Assembly (NCBI RefSeq): GCF_030160655.1
Contig: NZ_BSOT01000005.1
Coordinates: 949,546 to 1,013,545 of the forward strand
Reading direction: 5' to 3'
Length of the DNA: 64,000 nucleotides
Origin: Agaribacter marinus
GTDB taxonomy: Bacteria; Pseudomonadota; Gammaproteobacteria; Enterobacterales; Alteromonadaceae
Position 1 is the stretch's first letter; each line of letters starts with the position of its first letter. The notes beneath the pieces were generated by a model that was not told where the DNA came from, searched no databases, and saw only the letters and a program-made list of their open reading frames with translations. Below, piece after piece: positions 19,673 through 28,800 of this stretch. The translations under genes were made by a program, and so were the position numbers.

Positions 19673-20758
19673 TCAAGTTAATTCAAATAAGGCAGCATTT
19701 TTGATTATCGTGACGGTAACTTCATCCCTGTTGTGGTATAGGTGCTTAGCTTTGAGTATAACGCCACTGTCTTGATGCAGTTCGTTGTTGATCTTACTTA
19801 TTAGCATATCGACCGTTTGATAGCGCTTTTTCATGGGTAGTTTCAGATTAAAGATTGTCGCACTAGCCCAGTTATTCTTCAGCCATTGAAGCATTAATTC
19901 AGCCACTTTATCCGGTTTTTCAATCATGTCGCAGACTAACCAATCCACATGTCCGTCTTGTGGTCGATAAGCAAATCCATCAAGCGCATAGTGCTTCACC
20001 ATGCCTGTCGAGATTAAAGATTCAGCAATCGCGCCATTATCAACCGCTTCTACCTTTAATCCGCGTGATACAAGTTGATAAGTCCATCCGCCTGGGCAGG
20101 CGCCTAAATCAACCGCCGTCATGCCTTTATTAAATAACTGTGCTTGTTGGTCATTAGTATAAAAAAGTGAAATAGCCTCTTCTAACTTAAGTGTAGAACG
20201 TGAGGGAGCATCATGCGGGAACTTCAAACGCCGAATGCCTAAAAAATCCGAGTTACGGTCTTCCGCATTCGAATAAGCAAGAACGCAATGGCCGCTTTGT
20301 TCAAAAAATAAATGTAAATACGGTTTTTTGCTATTTTCTTTTTTTGTTAGACGCGCATGTTTACGCAATGCTGAACGCAATGGCACGGTAAATTTTTTAC
20401 AAAATTTGGCAATAGTTCTGCCTTCTTCAGTATCCGCATATTCAAGATATACGTCGCCAAACATAGGTAAATCGAGTGCGTCTAACGCCGTTAAAATACT
20501 TAATATTCGGTCTTGAGTATCGTCAAAAGACAAGTCTTTAAGTATATGTAATTTTTGTCTAGCAAATATTAAGTTGTCGATATGCGGTAAATCAATATGT
20601 GGCAAGGCGCTTTTTGATTGTAAAGAATAACGTAAAAAACCTTTATTCTTTATCAGCTTAGCAAAGCCATAGCCGCCTTTTTTTGCAAGCTTATCGTCAA
20701 TTTCTGCCGCCACATCTGCTTCATAACCCGCTCGACAATATAACAAATAATCAGTCAC
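19673..20758 (-). CDS. rlmM: 23S rRNA (cytidine-2498-2'-O)-methyltransferase
   Basis: A 361-residue RlmM (YgdE) that methylates the ribose of C2498 of 23S rRNA using SAM. An N-terminal THUMP-like region precedes a Rossmann methyltransferase domain with motif I AVDLGACPGGWTYQLV. The catalytic K-D-K-E set is plausible in VDWLVCDMIEKP and FNLKLPMKK. The start is a GTG that overlaps the end of the DUF423 gene. The order gcvA - DUF423 (ygdD) - rlmM is the same as in E. coli. Confidence 0.93.
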   Translation of the reverse strand: MTDYLLYCRAGYEADVAAEIDDKLAKKGGYGFAKLIKNKGFLRYSLQSKSALPHIDLPHIDNLIFARQKLHILKDLSFDDTQDRILSILTALDALDLPMFGDVYLEYADTEEGRTIAKFCKKFTVPLRSALRKHARLTKKENSKKPYLHLFFEQSGHCVLAYSNAEDRNSDFLGIRRLKFPHDAPSRSTLKLEEAISLFYTNDQQAQLFNKGMTAVDLGACPGGWTYQLVSRGLKVEAVDNGAIAESLISTGMVKHYALDGFAYRPQDGHVDWLVCDMIEKPDKVAELMLQWLKNNWASATIFNLKLPMKKRYQTVDMLISKINNELHQDSGVILKAKHLYHNRDEVTVTIIKNAALFELT

Positions 20759-21131
20759 CTATATCAACCCTTAATAATCTGTAAATCAGTATCATCCATG
20801 CCACTATAAAAAAGATGCCACCTATTGGCGTAAAATAAGCGAATGTTTTGAGGCCACTGAAAGCTAGTAAATATAAACTACCGCTAAACAATACAATGCC
20901 GACCGAAAAACATAGCTTTGAAATAGATAGCTTTAATTTGAGTTGAGTGCTGACGATAGCCACCAGCACAATCCCCAAGGCATGATACATCTGATAGCGC
21001 GCGCCAGTTTCAATGATACCGAGTGCATATTCAGATAATGTTGCTTTTAAGGCATGCGCCGCAAACGCACCAATAGCCACACTGCTTAACGCGAAAAACG
21101 CGCCGACACTTATCCATTTACGATTCGTCAT
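20751..21131 (-). CDS. DUF423 (YgdD-like) membrane protein
   Basis: A 126-residue integral membrane protein with four predicted helices. The conserved GAFAAHALK and ARYQMYHALG segments identify DUF423. I prefer the ATG at 21131, which has AGGGG nine bases upstream; the ATG at 21140 directly abuts that AGGGG. It overlaps gcvA at its start and rlmM at its end, so the three genes are translationally linked. Molecular function is unknown. Confidence 0.88.
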   Translation of the reverse strand: MTNRKWISVGAFFALSSVAIGAFAAHALKATLSEYALGIIETGARYQMYHALGIVLVAIVSTQLKLKLSISKLCFSVGIVLFSGSLYLLAFSGLKTFAYFTPIGGIFFIVAWMILIYRLLRVDIGD

Positions 21132-22023
21132 TCGTTTCATCCCCTACTTGACTTAGCATCCACTCGCTGAAAACTTGTATTTTACTCTTTTCGGCATGAG
21201 CCTCTTGGCAAACCAAATAATAACTTTGCTTACTTTCAATTTTTTCTTTAAACGGACACACCAATCGTCCACTATCTATATCGGGTTTCGCCAACACGGT
21301 ATCAGATAGGGCTACACCTTGCCCTATAGCTGCTGCCTGCATAACCAACATTGTATGACTAAAGATAGGCCCTTGATTAACATTTACGCCTTTGACGCCA
21401 AACTGGCGCAACCAATTTTTCCACGCACTTCGAGTATTATCGTGCAACAGCACGTGATGAGTTAAGTCTTCTAAGGTAGATAGGGGTTTTCCTGATTGTA
21501 ACAAAAAAAATGGCGAGCACATGGGTGTTAAATACTCAGCAAGCAGTTTTGTCGCATGAAGGCCCGACCAAGTGCCTTTGCCATAGTAAACACCAATATC
21601 AACTGAGTCATCCATAAACCCGTCATCTAAATCCACCGCTTTTATACGCACGTCTATATCAGGGTGTAAGGTAGAGAACTCATGTATTTTAGGCACCAAC
21701 CACTGACTGGCAAAACTTGGAGGTGTCGCCACCGTTATTGCGCCTTTTGCTCCCATTGCAAGTAAGCGTTCAGTTGACTCTTGTATCTGTACAAAAATAT
21801 CTCGTAGTTCCTGAAAATAGGACTGCCCTTCCTCAGTTAACAGCAGTGAGCGATTCTTTCGGTGAAATAGCTTTGTCGATAAAAAACTTTCTAATGATTT
21901 AATTTGATGACTCACAGCCGCTTGCGTCACAAATAACTCATCTGCAGCCTTTGTAAAACTCAGATGCCTAGCAGCTGATTCAAAGGCCTTAAGGGCGTTT
22001 AGAGGGGGAAGTCGTTTTGGCAT
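21118..22023 (-). CDS. gcvA: LysR-type regulator GcvA
   Basis: A 301-residue LysR regulator. The N-terminal winged HTH spans about residues 6-65 (LNALKAFESAARHLSFTKAADELFVTQAAVSHQ), followed by a periplasmic-binding-like effector domain. The MPKRLPPLNAL start and the link to DUF423 and rlmM identify the GcvA subfamily, which controls the glycine cleavage operon in enterobacteria. The gcvTHP genes themselves are not in this window. The 229 bases upstream are very AT-rich and should carry its promoter. Confidence 0.85.
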   Translation of the reverse strand: MPKRLPPLNALKAFESAARHLSFTKAADELFVTQAAVSHQIKSLESFLSTKLFHRKNRSLLLTEEGQSYFQELRDIFVQIQESTERLLAMGAKGAITVATPPSFASQWLVPKIHEFSTLHPDIDVRIKAVDLDDGFMDDSVDIGVYYGKGTWSGLHATKLLAEYLTPMCSPFFLLQSGKPLSTLEDLTHHVLLHDNTRSAWKNWLRQFGVKGVNVNQGPIFSHTMLVMQAAAIGQGVALSDTVLAKPDIDSGRLVCPFKEKIESKQSYYLVCQEAHAEKSKIQVFSEWMLSQVGDETNDES

Positions 22024-22252
22024 TCAGGCACCAGTTGTTATTGTATTTAAACATGTATTAACGAATTCGCAATATATTATTTTTTCTAATCCGAATTAGC
22101 AAATAATATTGTTTAATATTTATTCTTTTTAGCCGTAACATCAGCGTGAATTTTAAAATAACCATATAAAATTCAATACGTTAAAAACAATCAATTTATT
22201 TGTTATTAAAACTAACAATTAAACAATAAATTACTACAATTGAGGAATATAA

Positions 22253-22516
22253 ATGAAAAAATTTATTGCTGCGTCAATATTTTCTGCTGTCGCATTTACG
22301 AGTACCGCTAACACTGCTGAAAAAGCGATTGTCGAAACTGACTTATTAGCTAAAAGCATTAAAGTCGAGTTACAAAAAGAAATAACGGCGATCAAGACTG
22401 TGGAATTGAAAAAAACCACGACACCTAAAGCGTTATATATTGCTAAACAGAACGTTGATAAACAAAAGTTCAAAACTCAATCAATCGGTATGATAATAGT
22501 TGCCGAAGATGAGTAA
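22253..22516 (+). CDS. Small exported protein of unknown function
   Basis: An 87-residue protein with a signal peptide (MKKFIAASIFSAVAFTSTANTA) and a short, Lys/Thr-rich, charged mature part without cysteines. GAGGAA precedes the ATG. I do not recognise the family. It is a single gene divergent from gcvA and followed by a large inverted repeat. Confidence 0.6.
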   Translation: MKKFIAASIFSAVAFTSTANTAEKAIVETDLLAKSIKVELQKEITAIKTVELKKTTTPKALYIAKQNVDKQKFKTQSIGMIIVAEDE

Positions 22517-22524
22517 GCATTGCG

Positions 22525-22575
22525 TCGGTGAGTATTAAGTATTAAATTGCATATGCAATCAGAGATACTCACCGA
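22525..22575. repeat. Inverted repeat enclosing a 14-bp palindrome
   Basis: A perfect 11-bp outer stem (TCGGTGAGTAT at 22525-22535, ATACTCACCGA at 22565-22575) encloses the perfect palindrome ATTGCATATGCAAT (22546-22559). It sits between convergent genes, so a terminator role is likely, but no T run follows on either strand. Confidence 0.8.
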
Positions 22576-22657
22576 ACACCTCTGGTTTGATACAGACACA
22601 ACGATAACCATTCAAAGTAAGCATTTGCCATTAATTTAAATAATACAAAATACCAAA

Positions 22658-25600
22658 CTAATCACATAAATCTGCCAATACTTCAATTGGATGTTTGGGT
22701 CTAAACCCTTCCAATCGTTTAACCTGACTTCTACAAGAATATCCCGTGACTAGTACTTGTGCCTGTGCAGATTGTGCGAGTTGTTGCTGCCAACTCAAAT
22801 TATAAATACCTTTAGAATTTTCGAGATGTTCGCTTTCATGGCCATAAGTACCCGCCATTCCGCAGCAACCAACCGAAATTTGCTCTAGCGCTAAACCACA
22901 ACTTGCAAAAATCTTTGCCCATTGTTGTTCGCTCTTAGGTAAAGACGTTTTTTCTGTGCAATGCGCAAGTAATTTGTAGCTAATATTACTGCGCAAACTC
23001 AGACTAAGGTCTTGCGTACAAAGCCACTCAGTCAAGGTGTCGACCTTAAAGTTGCCCCGTTCAGTGCCAAGTATTTTACTGTATTCATCTCGGTAACAGA
23101 GCACTAAAGACGCATCAACACCAATCATCGCAATGTCTAAGGCAGCAACCTTATTCAAAAACTGACTAGTTGTTTTAGCCGTTTGTTCAAATGCGTGCAA
23201 AAAACCTTTAACGTGCTGAGGTTTGCCATTGGGTGAAAATGGCAACAACACGGGTTTTTTACCTATTTTACGCAAGAATATCAGCGTTTTTTCAACTAAT
23301 TCAGCGTCATAAAAGCTAGTAAAAGGGTCCTGTACAACAAGTACATGTTTTTGTTTATCCGTATCAGATAAACGATTTAAGGCGTCAAAGTTATAATCGC
23401 AGTCCAGCGAAGAAATACGCGCATAAATATTTGGAGACGACAGCAGCGGCGCGTCAACATAACCAACCCATTTATCCAGCGCCCACTTAACAGGCGTGGC
23501 TTTTAAAAACACGTTAAATAAAGCCGGCGCCCTTGCCATTATCGGTGCAAGGCGTTCCACGTTAGCAACAAAAAAATCTTTTAATGGACGTTTATATTTT
23601 GCGTAATAAATGGCGAGGAATTTTGCCCTAAAATCTGGTACATCGACGTTAACAGGGCATTGATTGGTACAAGATTTACATGCTAAACACCCATTCATGG
23701 CGTCAAATACTTCGTGCGAAAAATCGTCATCATTTCGCGCCTCACCAAAAAATGAGGGTTTAAAGGACTTATAGTCTAAATCGCCTTTGTCATACCCTGC
23801 CTTTTTCAGCTGATACAACCATTCCCTAATTAGCCCTGCTCTGCCCTTTGGACTATGCCTTCTGTCGCTGGTGACTTTACTCGACGGACACATCGGCGAA
23901 CTAGTGTCATAGTTAAAACATAGACCATTGCCGTTACAGCTCATTGCAGGTGCGAATGTGTCTTTAAATGCTATCGGAATTTCTCGGTCATAGGTCGCCC
24001 GTTTTACGTCAGACACCTTAACTAATTGAGCGTCAGTCCCATAAGGCGTGCATATCTTTCCCGGGTTCATTTGATTTAACGGGTCAAATGCGGCTTTAAT
24101 TTTACAAATTTCGTCGTAAAGTGCTGGTCCAAAGAATGCCGGCGCATATTCACTTCTGTAACCCTTTCCATGCTCTCCCCACATCAGGCCACCGTACTTA
24201 GCTACCAAGGCAACCACTTGGTCAGAAATAGTATTTACTAGTTTCTCTTGCTCAGGATCACACAAGTCTAATGCAGGCCTTACATGCAACACACCTGCAT
24301 CAACGTGCCCGAACATTCCATATTGAAGTCCGTAAGCGTCCAACAACGCTCTAAATTCCATAATGAAATCAGCAAGATTTTCGGGAGGGACTGCCGTATC
24401 TTCTGCAAATGCCAGTGGCTTTTTACTTCCCTCCGTTTTGCCAAGTAAGCCTACGGCTTTTTTACGCATCGCATAAATCTTTTTGATTTCCGCTTTGTCG
24501 TAAGTAATTTGATAGCCAATAACGCCGTTTGTTTCAGATTGAATTTCACTGTCTAATCGTGTGCACAGTTCGTCTATTCTGGCACGAATATCAGCTTCGT
24601 CTTCGCTGTTATACTCCACCATGTTGAGTCCATCCATGGTTTTATCAGGAACGTTCTGAATGAGATCTGATACGCTGTGCCATATAATATCTGAACGTGC
24701 CAACCCCAGCACTTTACTATCCACTGTTTCTACCGATGTTGCATTTGCTGCAATCATAGAAGGTGCATGGCGTAAGGCAGATTCAAATTTGTCATACTTA
24801 ACGTTAACCAGTGCAGTATGGCTTGGAATTGGTGTAATATTTAGTTTAGCTTCAGCAATAAAACCAAGCGAACCTTCTGCACCCGCAACTAGTCGGCCCA
24901 AATCAATAGTGTTGCTGTGCGAATCGAATGCATGCTCTAAGTCGTAACCGGTTAAAAAGCGGTTTAAACGCGGGAATTTATCGATGATTGCTTGACGTTG
25001 TTCAACACACGTCGCGATAACCTGCTTATATATTTTACCCAACGAAGACGGAGAATCAGCCATTGACTTGGCGGTATCTAATGGCACAGGCTCTGAACGC
25101 AATACCTCACCGCCTGCTAGTACCGCCGTTAACGACAACAAGTGATCACTTGTTTTGCCATAAACTAGTGAGCCTTGCCCTGATGCATCAGTGCTTATCA
25201 TTCCGCCGATGGTGGCACGATTACTGGTAGATAAATCTGGCGAAAAGAAAAATCCATACGGCCGTAAATAGTCATTTAGCGCGTCTTTCACAACACCCGA
25301 TTGGACTTTTACCCAGCCCTCTTGTGTATTTATCTCAAGGATTTTTTTCATATACCGAGACGTGTCAACCACAATACCCGGTGTAAGTGATTGTCCATTG
25401 GTACCTGTGCCGCCCCCCCGCGCACTAAATGACACCATAGGGTTTTCTGTAGCTAGTTCAGCAATCACCACCAAATCTTCTAATTTTTTAGGGTGCAATA
25501 CCGCTTGAGGGACTTTTTGATAAATTGAGTTGTCTGTTGCGACAGCCATTCGACTCGAATAAGTAATTTCAATATCACCTTTGTATTTACTATTTTTTAA

Positions 25601-25669
25601 TGTATCTAAATAAACACTTACGTCTTTCGAAATGGTATTTTCAGGTGACAATTTAGGTAATGCAGTCAA
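22658..25669 (-). CDS. ydiJ: FAD/4Fe-4S oxidoreductase, D-2-hydroxyglutarate dehydrogenase type (YdiJ)
   Basis: A 1003-residue fusion in YdiJ order: a FAD-binding PCMH domain (about 55-260, with SARGGGTGTNGQSLTPG), the FAD-oxidase C-terminal domain (to about 540), a ferredoxin-like cluster region near 640 (CLACKSCTNQCPVNVDVPDFR), and a C-terminal cysteine-rich CCG region (VGCCGMAGTYGHESEH). E. coli YdiJ oxidises D-2-hydroxyglutarate; the length and architecture here are the same. The start is a TTG with GGAGAG upstream, since no ATG occurs before residue 44. Monocistronic. Confidence 0.88.
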   Translation of the reverse strand: MTALPKLSPENTISKDVSVYLDTLKNSKYKGDIEITYSSRMAVATDNSIYQKVPQAVLHPKKLEDLVVIAELATENPMVSFSARGGGTGTNGQSLTPGIVVDTSRYMKKILEINTQEGWVKVQSGVVKDALNDYLRPYGFFFSPDLSTSNRATIGGMISTDASGQGSLVYGKTSDHLLSLTAVLAGGEVLRSEPVPLDTAKSMADSPSSLGKIYKQVIATCVEQRQAIIDKFPRLNRFLTGYDLEHAFDSHSNTIDLGRLVAGAEGSLGFIAEAKLNITPIPSHTALVNVKYDKFESALRHAPSMIAANATSVETVDSKVLGLARSDIIWHSVSDLIQNVPDKTMDGLNMVEYNSEDEADIRARIDELCTRLDSEIQSETNGVIGYQITYDKAEIKKIYAMRKKAVGLLGKTEGSKKPLAFAEDTAVPPENLADFIMEFRALLDAYGLQYGMFGHVDAGVLHVRPALDLCDPEQEKLVNTISDQVVALVAKYGGLMWGEHGKGYRSEYAPAFFGPALYDEICKIKAAFDPLNQMNPGKICTPYGTDAQLVKVSDVKRATYDREIPIAFKDTFAPAMSCNGNGLCFNYDTSSPMCPSSKVTSDRRHSPKGRAGLIREWLYQLKKAGYDKGDLDYKSFKPSFFGEARNDDDFSHEVFDAMNGCLACKSCTNQCPVNVDVPDFRAKFLAIYYAKYKRPLKDFFVANVERLAPIMARAPALFNVFLKATPVKWALDKWVGYVDAPLLSSPNIYARISSLDCDYNFDALNRLSDTDKQKHVLVVQDPFTSFYDAELVEKTLIFLRKIGKKPVLLPFSPNGKPQHVKGFLHAFEQTAKTTSQFLNKVAALDIAMIGVDASLVLCYRDEYSKILGTERGNFKVDTLTEWLCTQDLSLSLRSNISYKLLAHCTEKTSLPKSEQQWAKIFASCGLALEQISVGCCGMAGTYGHESEHLENSKGIYNLSWQQQLAQSAQAQVLVTGYSCRSQVKRLEGFRPKHPIEVLADLCD

Positions 25670-25885
25670 CGAACTCTCCGATACTAATAACTCAGATATG
25701 TTTATTTTTTGGAAATAAACGGATGTGCTGTAATGGTCTTAATTTATTGAATAACATGCAAGCAAATATACAGTGGTTTTTGTTATAAGGTGTAAAGTTT
25801 GACATTTTTAGAAACATTTTAAGACTAGCCTCAACCATAAACCTGTTTATAATCTGTAAGACAAACTAATATTGGTGCACGTCAC

Positions 25886-26101
25886 ATGAAACTAGTTCGC
25901 ACAATATCAGGGATTTTACTGATAGCGTTCAGCGTAATATTTTCGATTCTACCGGGCTCTATTCTATTCACCTTAGCCGGTCTAGTGTTGTTAAGTATTG
26001 ATTACTTAGCGCCAAGAAAATTGCTACGTTTTACACAAAAGAAGATGAGTACAACGGCCAGAAAAGCAGACGCTTGGTTATTTGCAAGAAAATATCGCTA
26101 A
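25886..26101 (+). CDS. Small PGPGW-like transmembrane protein
   Basis: A 71-residue protein with two hydrophobic segments, about residues 6-20 and 23-42, joined by LPGS (the position of the PGPGW motif in the putative transmembrane PGPGW family). A basic, amphipathic C-terminus follows. Function is unknown. It lies alone between ydiJ and the convergent rnfH. Confidence 0.6.
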   Translation: MKLVRTISGILLIAFSVIFSILPGSILFTLAGLVLLSIDYLAPRKLLRFTQKKMSTTARKADAWLFARKYR

Positions 26102-26143
26102 TACGTATTTTTGTTTACGCTACTATACGAGATAAGACGCGAA

Positions 26144-26491
26144 TTATGTCTTTACCTTTTTATCTGGGCTGATTCGACCGCCTGTTACCTTGTCGGCTCG
26201 GCCTTCTTCTTTGGCCCTTTGCGCCCGCAATTTTCTAACCTCTTTAGGATCAGCAATTAATGGTCGGTAAATTTCGATTCTATCGCCCTCTTTGAGTTCC
26301 GTGTCTAATTTACAGACTCGACTCCAAACCCCTACTTTAATAACAGACAAGTCGATATTTGGATACATAGCCAAAATACCTGATTGTTCAATTCCTTGTT
26401 GTACTGAACTATTTGGTTCGACAGACAAATTTAGCAATGTTTGCTTATCAGGCAATGCATAGCTCACTTCTATTGATACTTTATCAGACAT
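26144..26491 (-). CDS. rnfH: RnfH family protein
   Basis: A 115-residue beta-grasp (ubiquitin-like) protein. The YALPDKQTLLNLSV and GDRIEIYRPLIADPKEVRKLRAQRAKEEG blocks are diagnostic. RnfH is almost always encoded directly behind ratA, as here (the stop and start are adjacent). Its biochemical role is not established. The basic tail of about 25 residues is typical. Confidence 0.92.
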   Translation of the reverse strand: MSDKVSIEVSYALPDKQTLLNLSVEPNSSVQQGIEQSGILAMYPNIDLSVIKVGVWSRVCKLDTELKEGDRIEIYRPLIADPKEVRKLRAQRAKEEGRADKVTGGRISPDKKVKT

Positions 26492-26923
26492 TTAGTTGTA
26501 CACCTGTTTAGCGCGCTCTGTAAAAGCCTTCACCATATTGTTCGTGAGCGACGTAAATATTTTACCAAATGCCATTTCGACGAGCTTATTCTTAAACGTA
26601 AACTCTAACGACAATTCAACTTTGCATGCACTTTCACTTAACGGCGTAAACGTCCAACCGCCGTTAAGGCTCTTAAAAGGCCCCTCGGCTAATTGCATGT
26701 TAATTTCGCGTCCGTCGACTAATGTATTTTGCGTCACAAGTTCTTTTTCGATCCCGGCTTTGCTGAGGACCATTCGAGCAGTCATTTGGTTTTCAGCTAT
26801 ATTTAATACTGTACTGCGTTTACACCCTGGTAAAAACTGATCGTAAGCATCTACATCATTTACGAGACTAAACATTTGCTTGGCGCTATATGCCACTAAT
26901 GCATTCTTATTAATCTTTGGCAT
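26492..26923 (-). CDS. ratA: RatA, START/polyketide-cyclase-like protein
   Basis: A 143-residue START-fold protein of the Coq10/RatA family. MPKINKNALVAYSAKQMFSLVNDVDAYDQFLPGC is the characteristic N-terminus. Proposed roles are coenzyme Q binding and, in E. coli, inhibition of 70S ribosome association. It is divergent from smpB and upstream of rnfH, the conserved gammaproteobacterial order. Confidence 0.93.
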   Translation of the reverse strand: MPKINKNALVAYSAKQMFSLVNDVDAYDQFLPGCKRSTVLNIAENQMTARMVLSKAGIEKELVTQNTLVDGREINMQLAEGPFKSLNGGWTFTPLSESACKVELSLEFTFKNKLVEMAFGKIFTSLTNNMVKAFTERAKQVYN

Positions 26924-27040
26924 AAGACCTATTTAAAATTATCAAATTGCCTATAACTATGGGGGGAGATTTTATGCGTTCAATCGCATAAAAACAAACT
27001 TCATTTGATTGGAGCTTTACTTGGTAGGTATACTACGCAC

Positions 27041-27511
27041 ATGAAAAAAAATAAGAATTCGAACTCAAACACTATTGCGCAAAATAAACGCGCTCGACAC
27101 GAGTACCACTTATTAGACAAATTTGAAGCTGGTATGCAATTGCAAGGATGGGAAGTAAAAAGCATCCGAGCAGGTAAAGTAAATTTAACTGATGCTTATG
27201 TTTTTTTGAAAGATGGAGAAGCATTTGTCACTAATATTAATATAACGCCACTTAGCCAAGCATCGACCCACGTCATATGTGCACCAACGCGTCAGCGTAA
27301 ATTACTACTCAATCGAAGGGAGCTAGATAAGCTCACTGGTGGACTCGATCGACAAGGTTTAACAATAATTGCTACAGCAATGTATTGGAAAAAGAGCTGG
27401 GTTAAGGTAGAATTGTTTTTAGCGAAAGGAAAACAATCTCATGATAAGCGCGATGCCCTTAAAGATAAAGACTGGGCAAGGCAAAAAGAGCGTATCATGA
27501 AACACAGTTAG
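27041..27511 (+). CDS. smpB: SsrA-binding protein SmpB
   Basis: A 156-residue SmpB that delivers tmRNA to stalled ribosomes. It contains the oligonucleotide-binding beta-barrel ([26 protein letters not shown]) and a basic C-terminal tail ([21 protein letters not shown]) that enters the decoding site. I start at the ATG at 27041; a TTG at 27005 would add twelve non-conserved residues. It is followed by its own terminator and then by the tmRNA gene. Confidence 0.95.
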   Translation: MKKNKNSNSNTIAQNKRARHEYHLLDKFEAGMQLQGWEVKSIRAGKVNLTDAYVFLKDGEAFVTNINITPLSQASTHVICAPTRQRKLLLNRRELDKLTGGLDRQGLTIIATAMYWKKSWVKVELFLAKGKQSHDKRDALKDKDWARQKERIMKHS

Positions 27512-27529
27512 CACTGAGAGTAAACAATT

Positions 27530-27566
27530 TTAAGGCGGTGGATAATGGACGCACCGCCTTAATTTT
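27530..27566 (+). terminator. Intrinsic terminator after smpB
   Basis: A perfect 11-bp stem, TTAAGGCGGTG / CACCGCCTTAA, with an 11-base loop is followed by TTTTG, 19 bases past the smpB stop. It separates smpB from ssrA. Confidence 0.9.
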
Positions 27567-27599
27567 GTTCCCTTATGTTAATTGAGAAACAAACAACTC

Positions 27600-27966
27600 G
27601 GGGCTGCTCTGGATTCGACAGGATTCAATGATGCCGGAGGTGCATGCAGAGGTGCGGTTTGCCTCTTTAAAAAGCCGCAAAAAAATAGTCGCAAACGACG
27701 AAAACTACGCACTAGCAGCTTAATACCCTGTTCAGAGCCTCTTTGCCCTAGCTTCCGCCTTTAAGACGGGGAGTTCAAAGAGTCAAACCCAAAAAGGATC
27801 GTGTGGATGCTCCCACCTGAGAGCTGAATCACTAAATTTAATTCAGGTTAGTTTTATGATGGCGTGTCTGTCCGCAGTCATAGAGTGAATGTAAAGACTG
27901 ACTAAGCATGTAGTACCAAACGCTGACGCTTTCTGGACGCGGGTTCAATTCCCGCCAGCTCCACCA
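27600..27966 (+). ncRNA. ssrA: tmRNA
   Basis: A 367-base transfer-messenger RNA. The 5' end GGGGCTG pairs with CAGCTCC before the encoded ACCA at the 3' end, forming the acceptor stem. The T-arm GGGTTCAATTCCC is intact. The tag reading frame begins with the GCA resume codon at 27691 and encodes ANDENYALAA, then TAA at 27721-27723, so the full tag is AANDENYALAA as in enterobacteria. Its partner smpB is immediately upstream. Confidence 0.97.
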
Positions 27967-27980
27967 CTTTGACTATCAAG

Positions 27981-28001
27981 GCCGTTCTAAACGGCTTTTT
28001 T
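27981..28001 (+). terminator. Intrinsic terminator after ssrA
   Basis: The 6-bp stem GCCGTT / AACGGC with loop CTA is followed by six T residues, 15 bases after the tmRNA end. Confidence 0.88.
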
Positions 28002-28229
28002 GTATCTGCAATACAGGCATATTTATCTAGAGTTTTTAGAGCAATACGCGCGAACCCTCATTTGATAGATAACCCCAAGAAGTACCACAAGGAAACAATA
28101 CGCATGTGCAAGGGCGACAACAATCAGTAACTTGGTTTGTTTTTGTCTCTAATCTAGCGAAGAACATTCCAATTCAAAATGTTGCAGTGGTATATTGTTT
28201 TGATTGAAGGAAACGGATTAAAAAAACAA

Positions 28230-28742
28230 ATGGACGAATTACAAATATACCAAAGTGAAGACGGTGCACTAACGCTTGATGTTGCCTTAACTGATGACAC
28301 CGTTTGGCTGAGCTTAGATCAAATGACTGTATTATTTGATAGGAATAAATCTACAGTTTCTAGGCACATAAACAATATTTTTAATGATGATGAGTTAGAA
28401 AGAAATTCAGTTGTTGCAAAAAATGCAACTACTGCTAAGGATAGTAAAACCTATCTAGTAGATTACTTCAATCTTGATGTGATTATTTCAGTCGGCTACC
28501 GAGTAAAATTTCAGCAAGACGTTAAATTTCGACAGTGGGCTACCAGAACCTTAAAACAGCATTTACTTCATGGATATACCCTGGATAAGAAAAGACTCTC
28601 TGAGAACGCCTTAGAGCTGCAAAAGGCACTTGAACTAGTTAAGCGTGCATCTGCACTACCAACCCATCGAGCAATGGGTGCAGGGCTAATCGATATCATA
28701 ACCAAGTACACCAATACCTCTTTGTGGTGTTCTGGTCAATGA
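28230..28742 (+). pseudogene. RhuM family protein, C-terminally truncated
   Basis: The 170 residues from the ATG at 28230 match the N-terminal half of RhuM-family proteins: WLSLDQMTVLFDRNKSTVSRHINNIF (a helix-turn-helix), the segment around YLVDYFNLDVIISVGYRVKF, and QWATRTLKQHLLHGYTLDKKRL. Intact members continue for about 150 more residues into a Fic/Doc-like domain. Here the frame stops right after DIITKYTNTSLW, and the next 58 bases contain no continuation. RhuM genes travel on genomic islands, and this copy sits 260 bases behind ssrA, a common integration site. I read it as an island remnant. Confidence 0.75.
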
Positions 28743-28800
28743 TGGCTAACAAAAGTATTTCATCGAAAATTTACTATATGAGTACATCGAGGGTCTTGGT

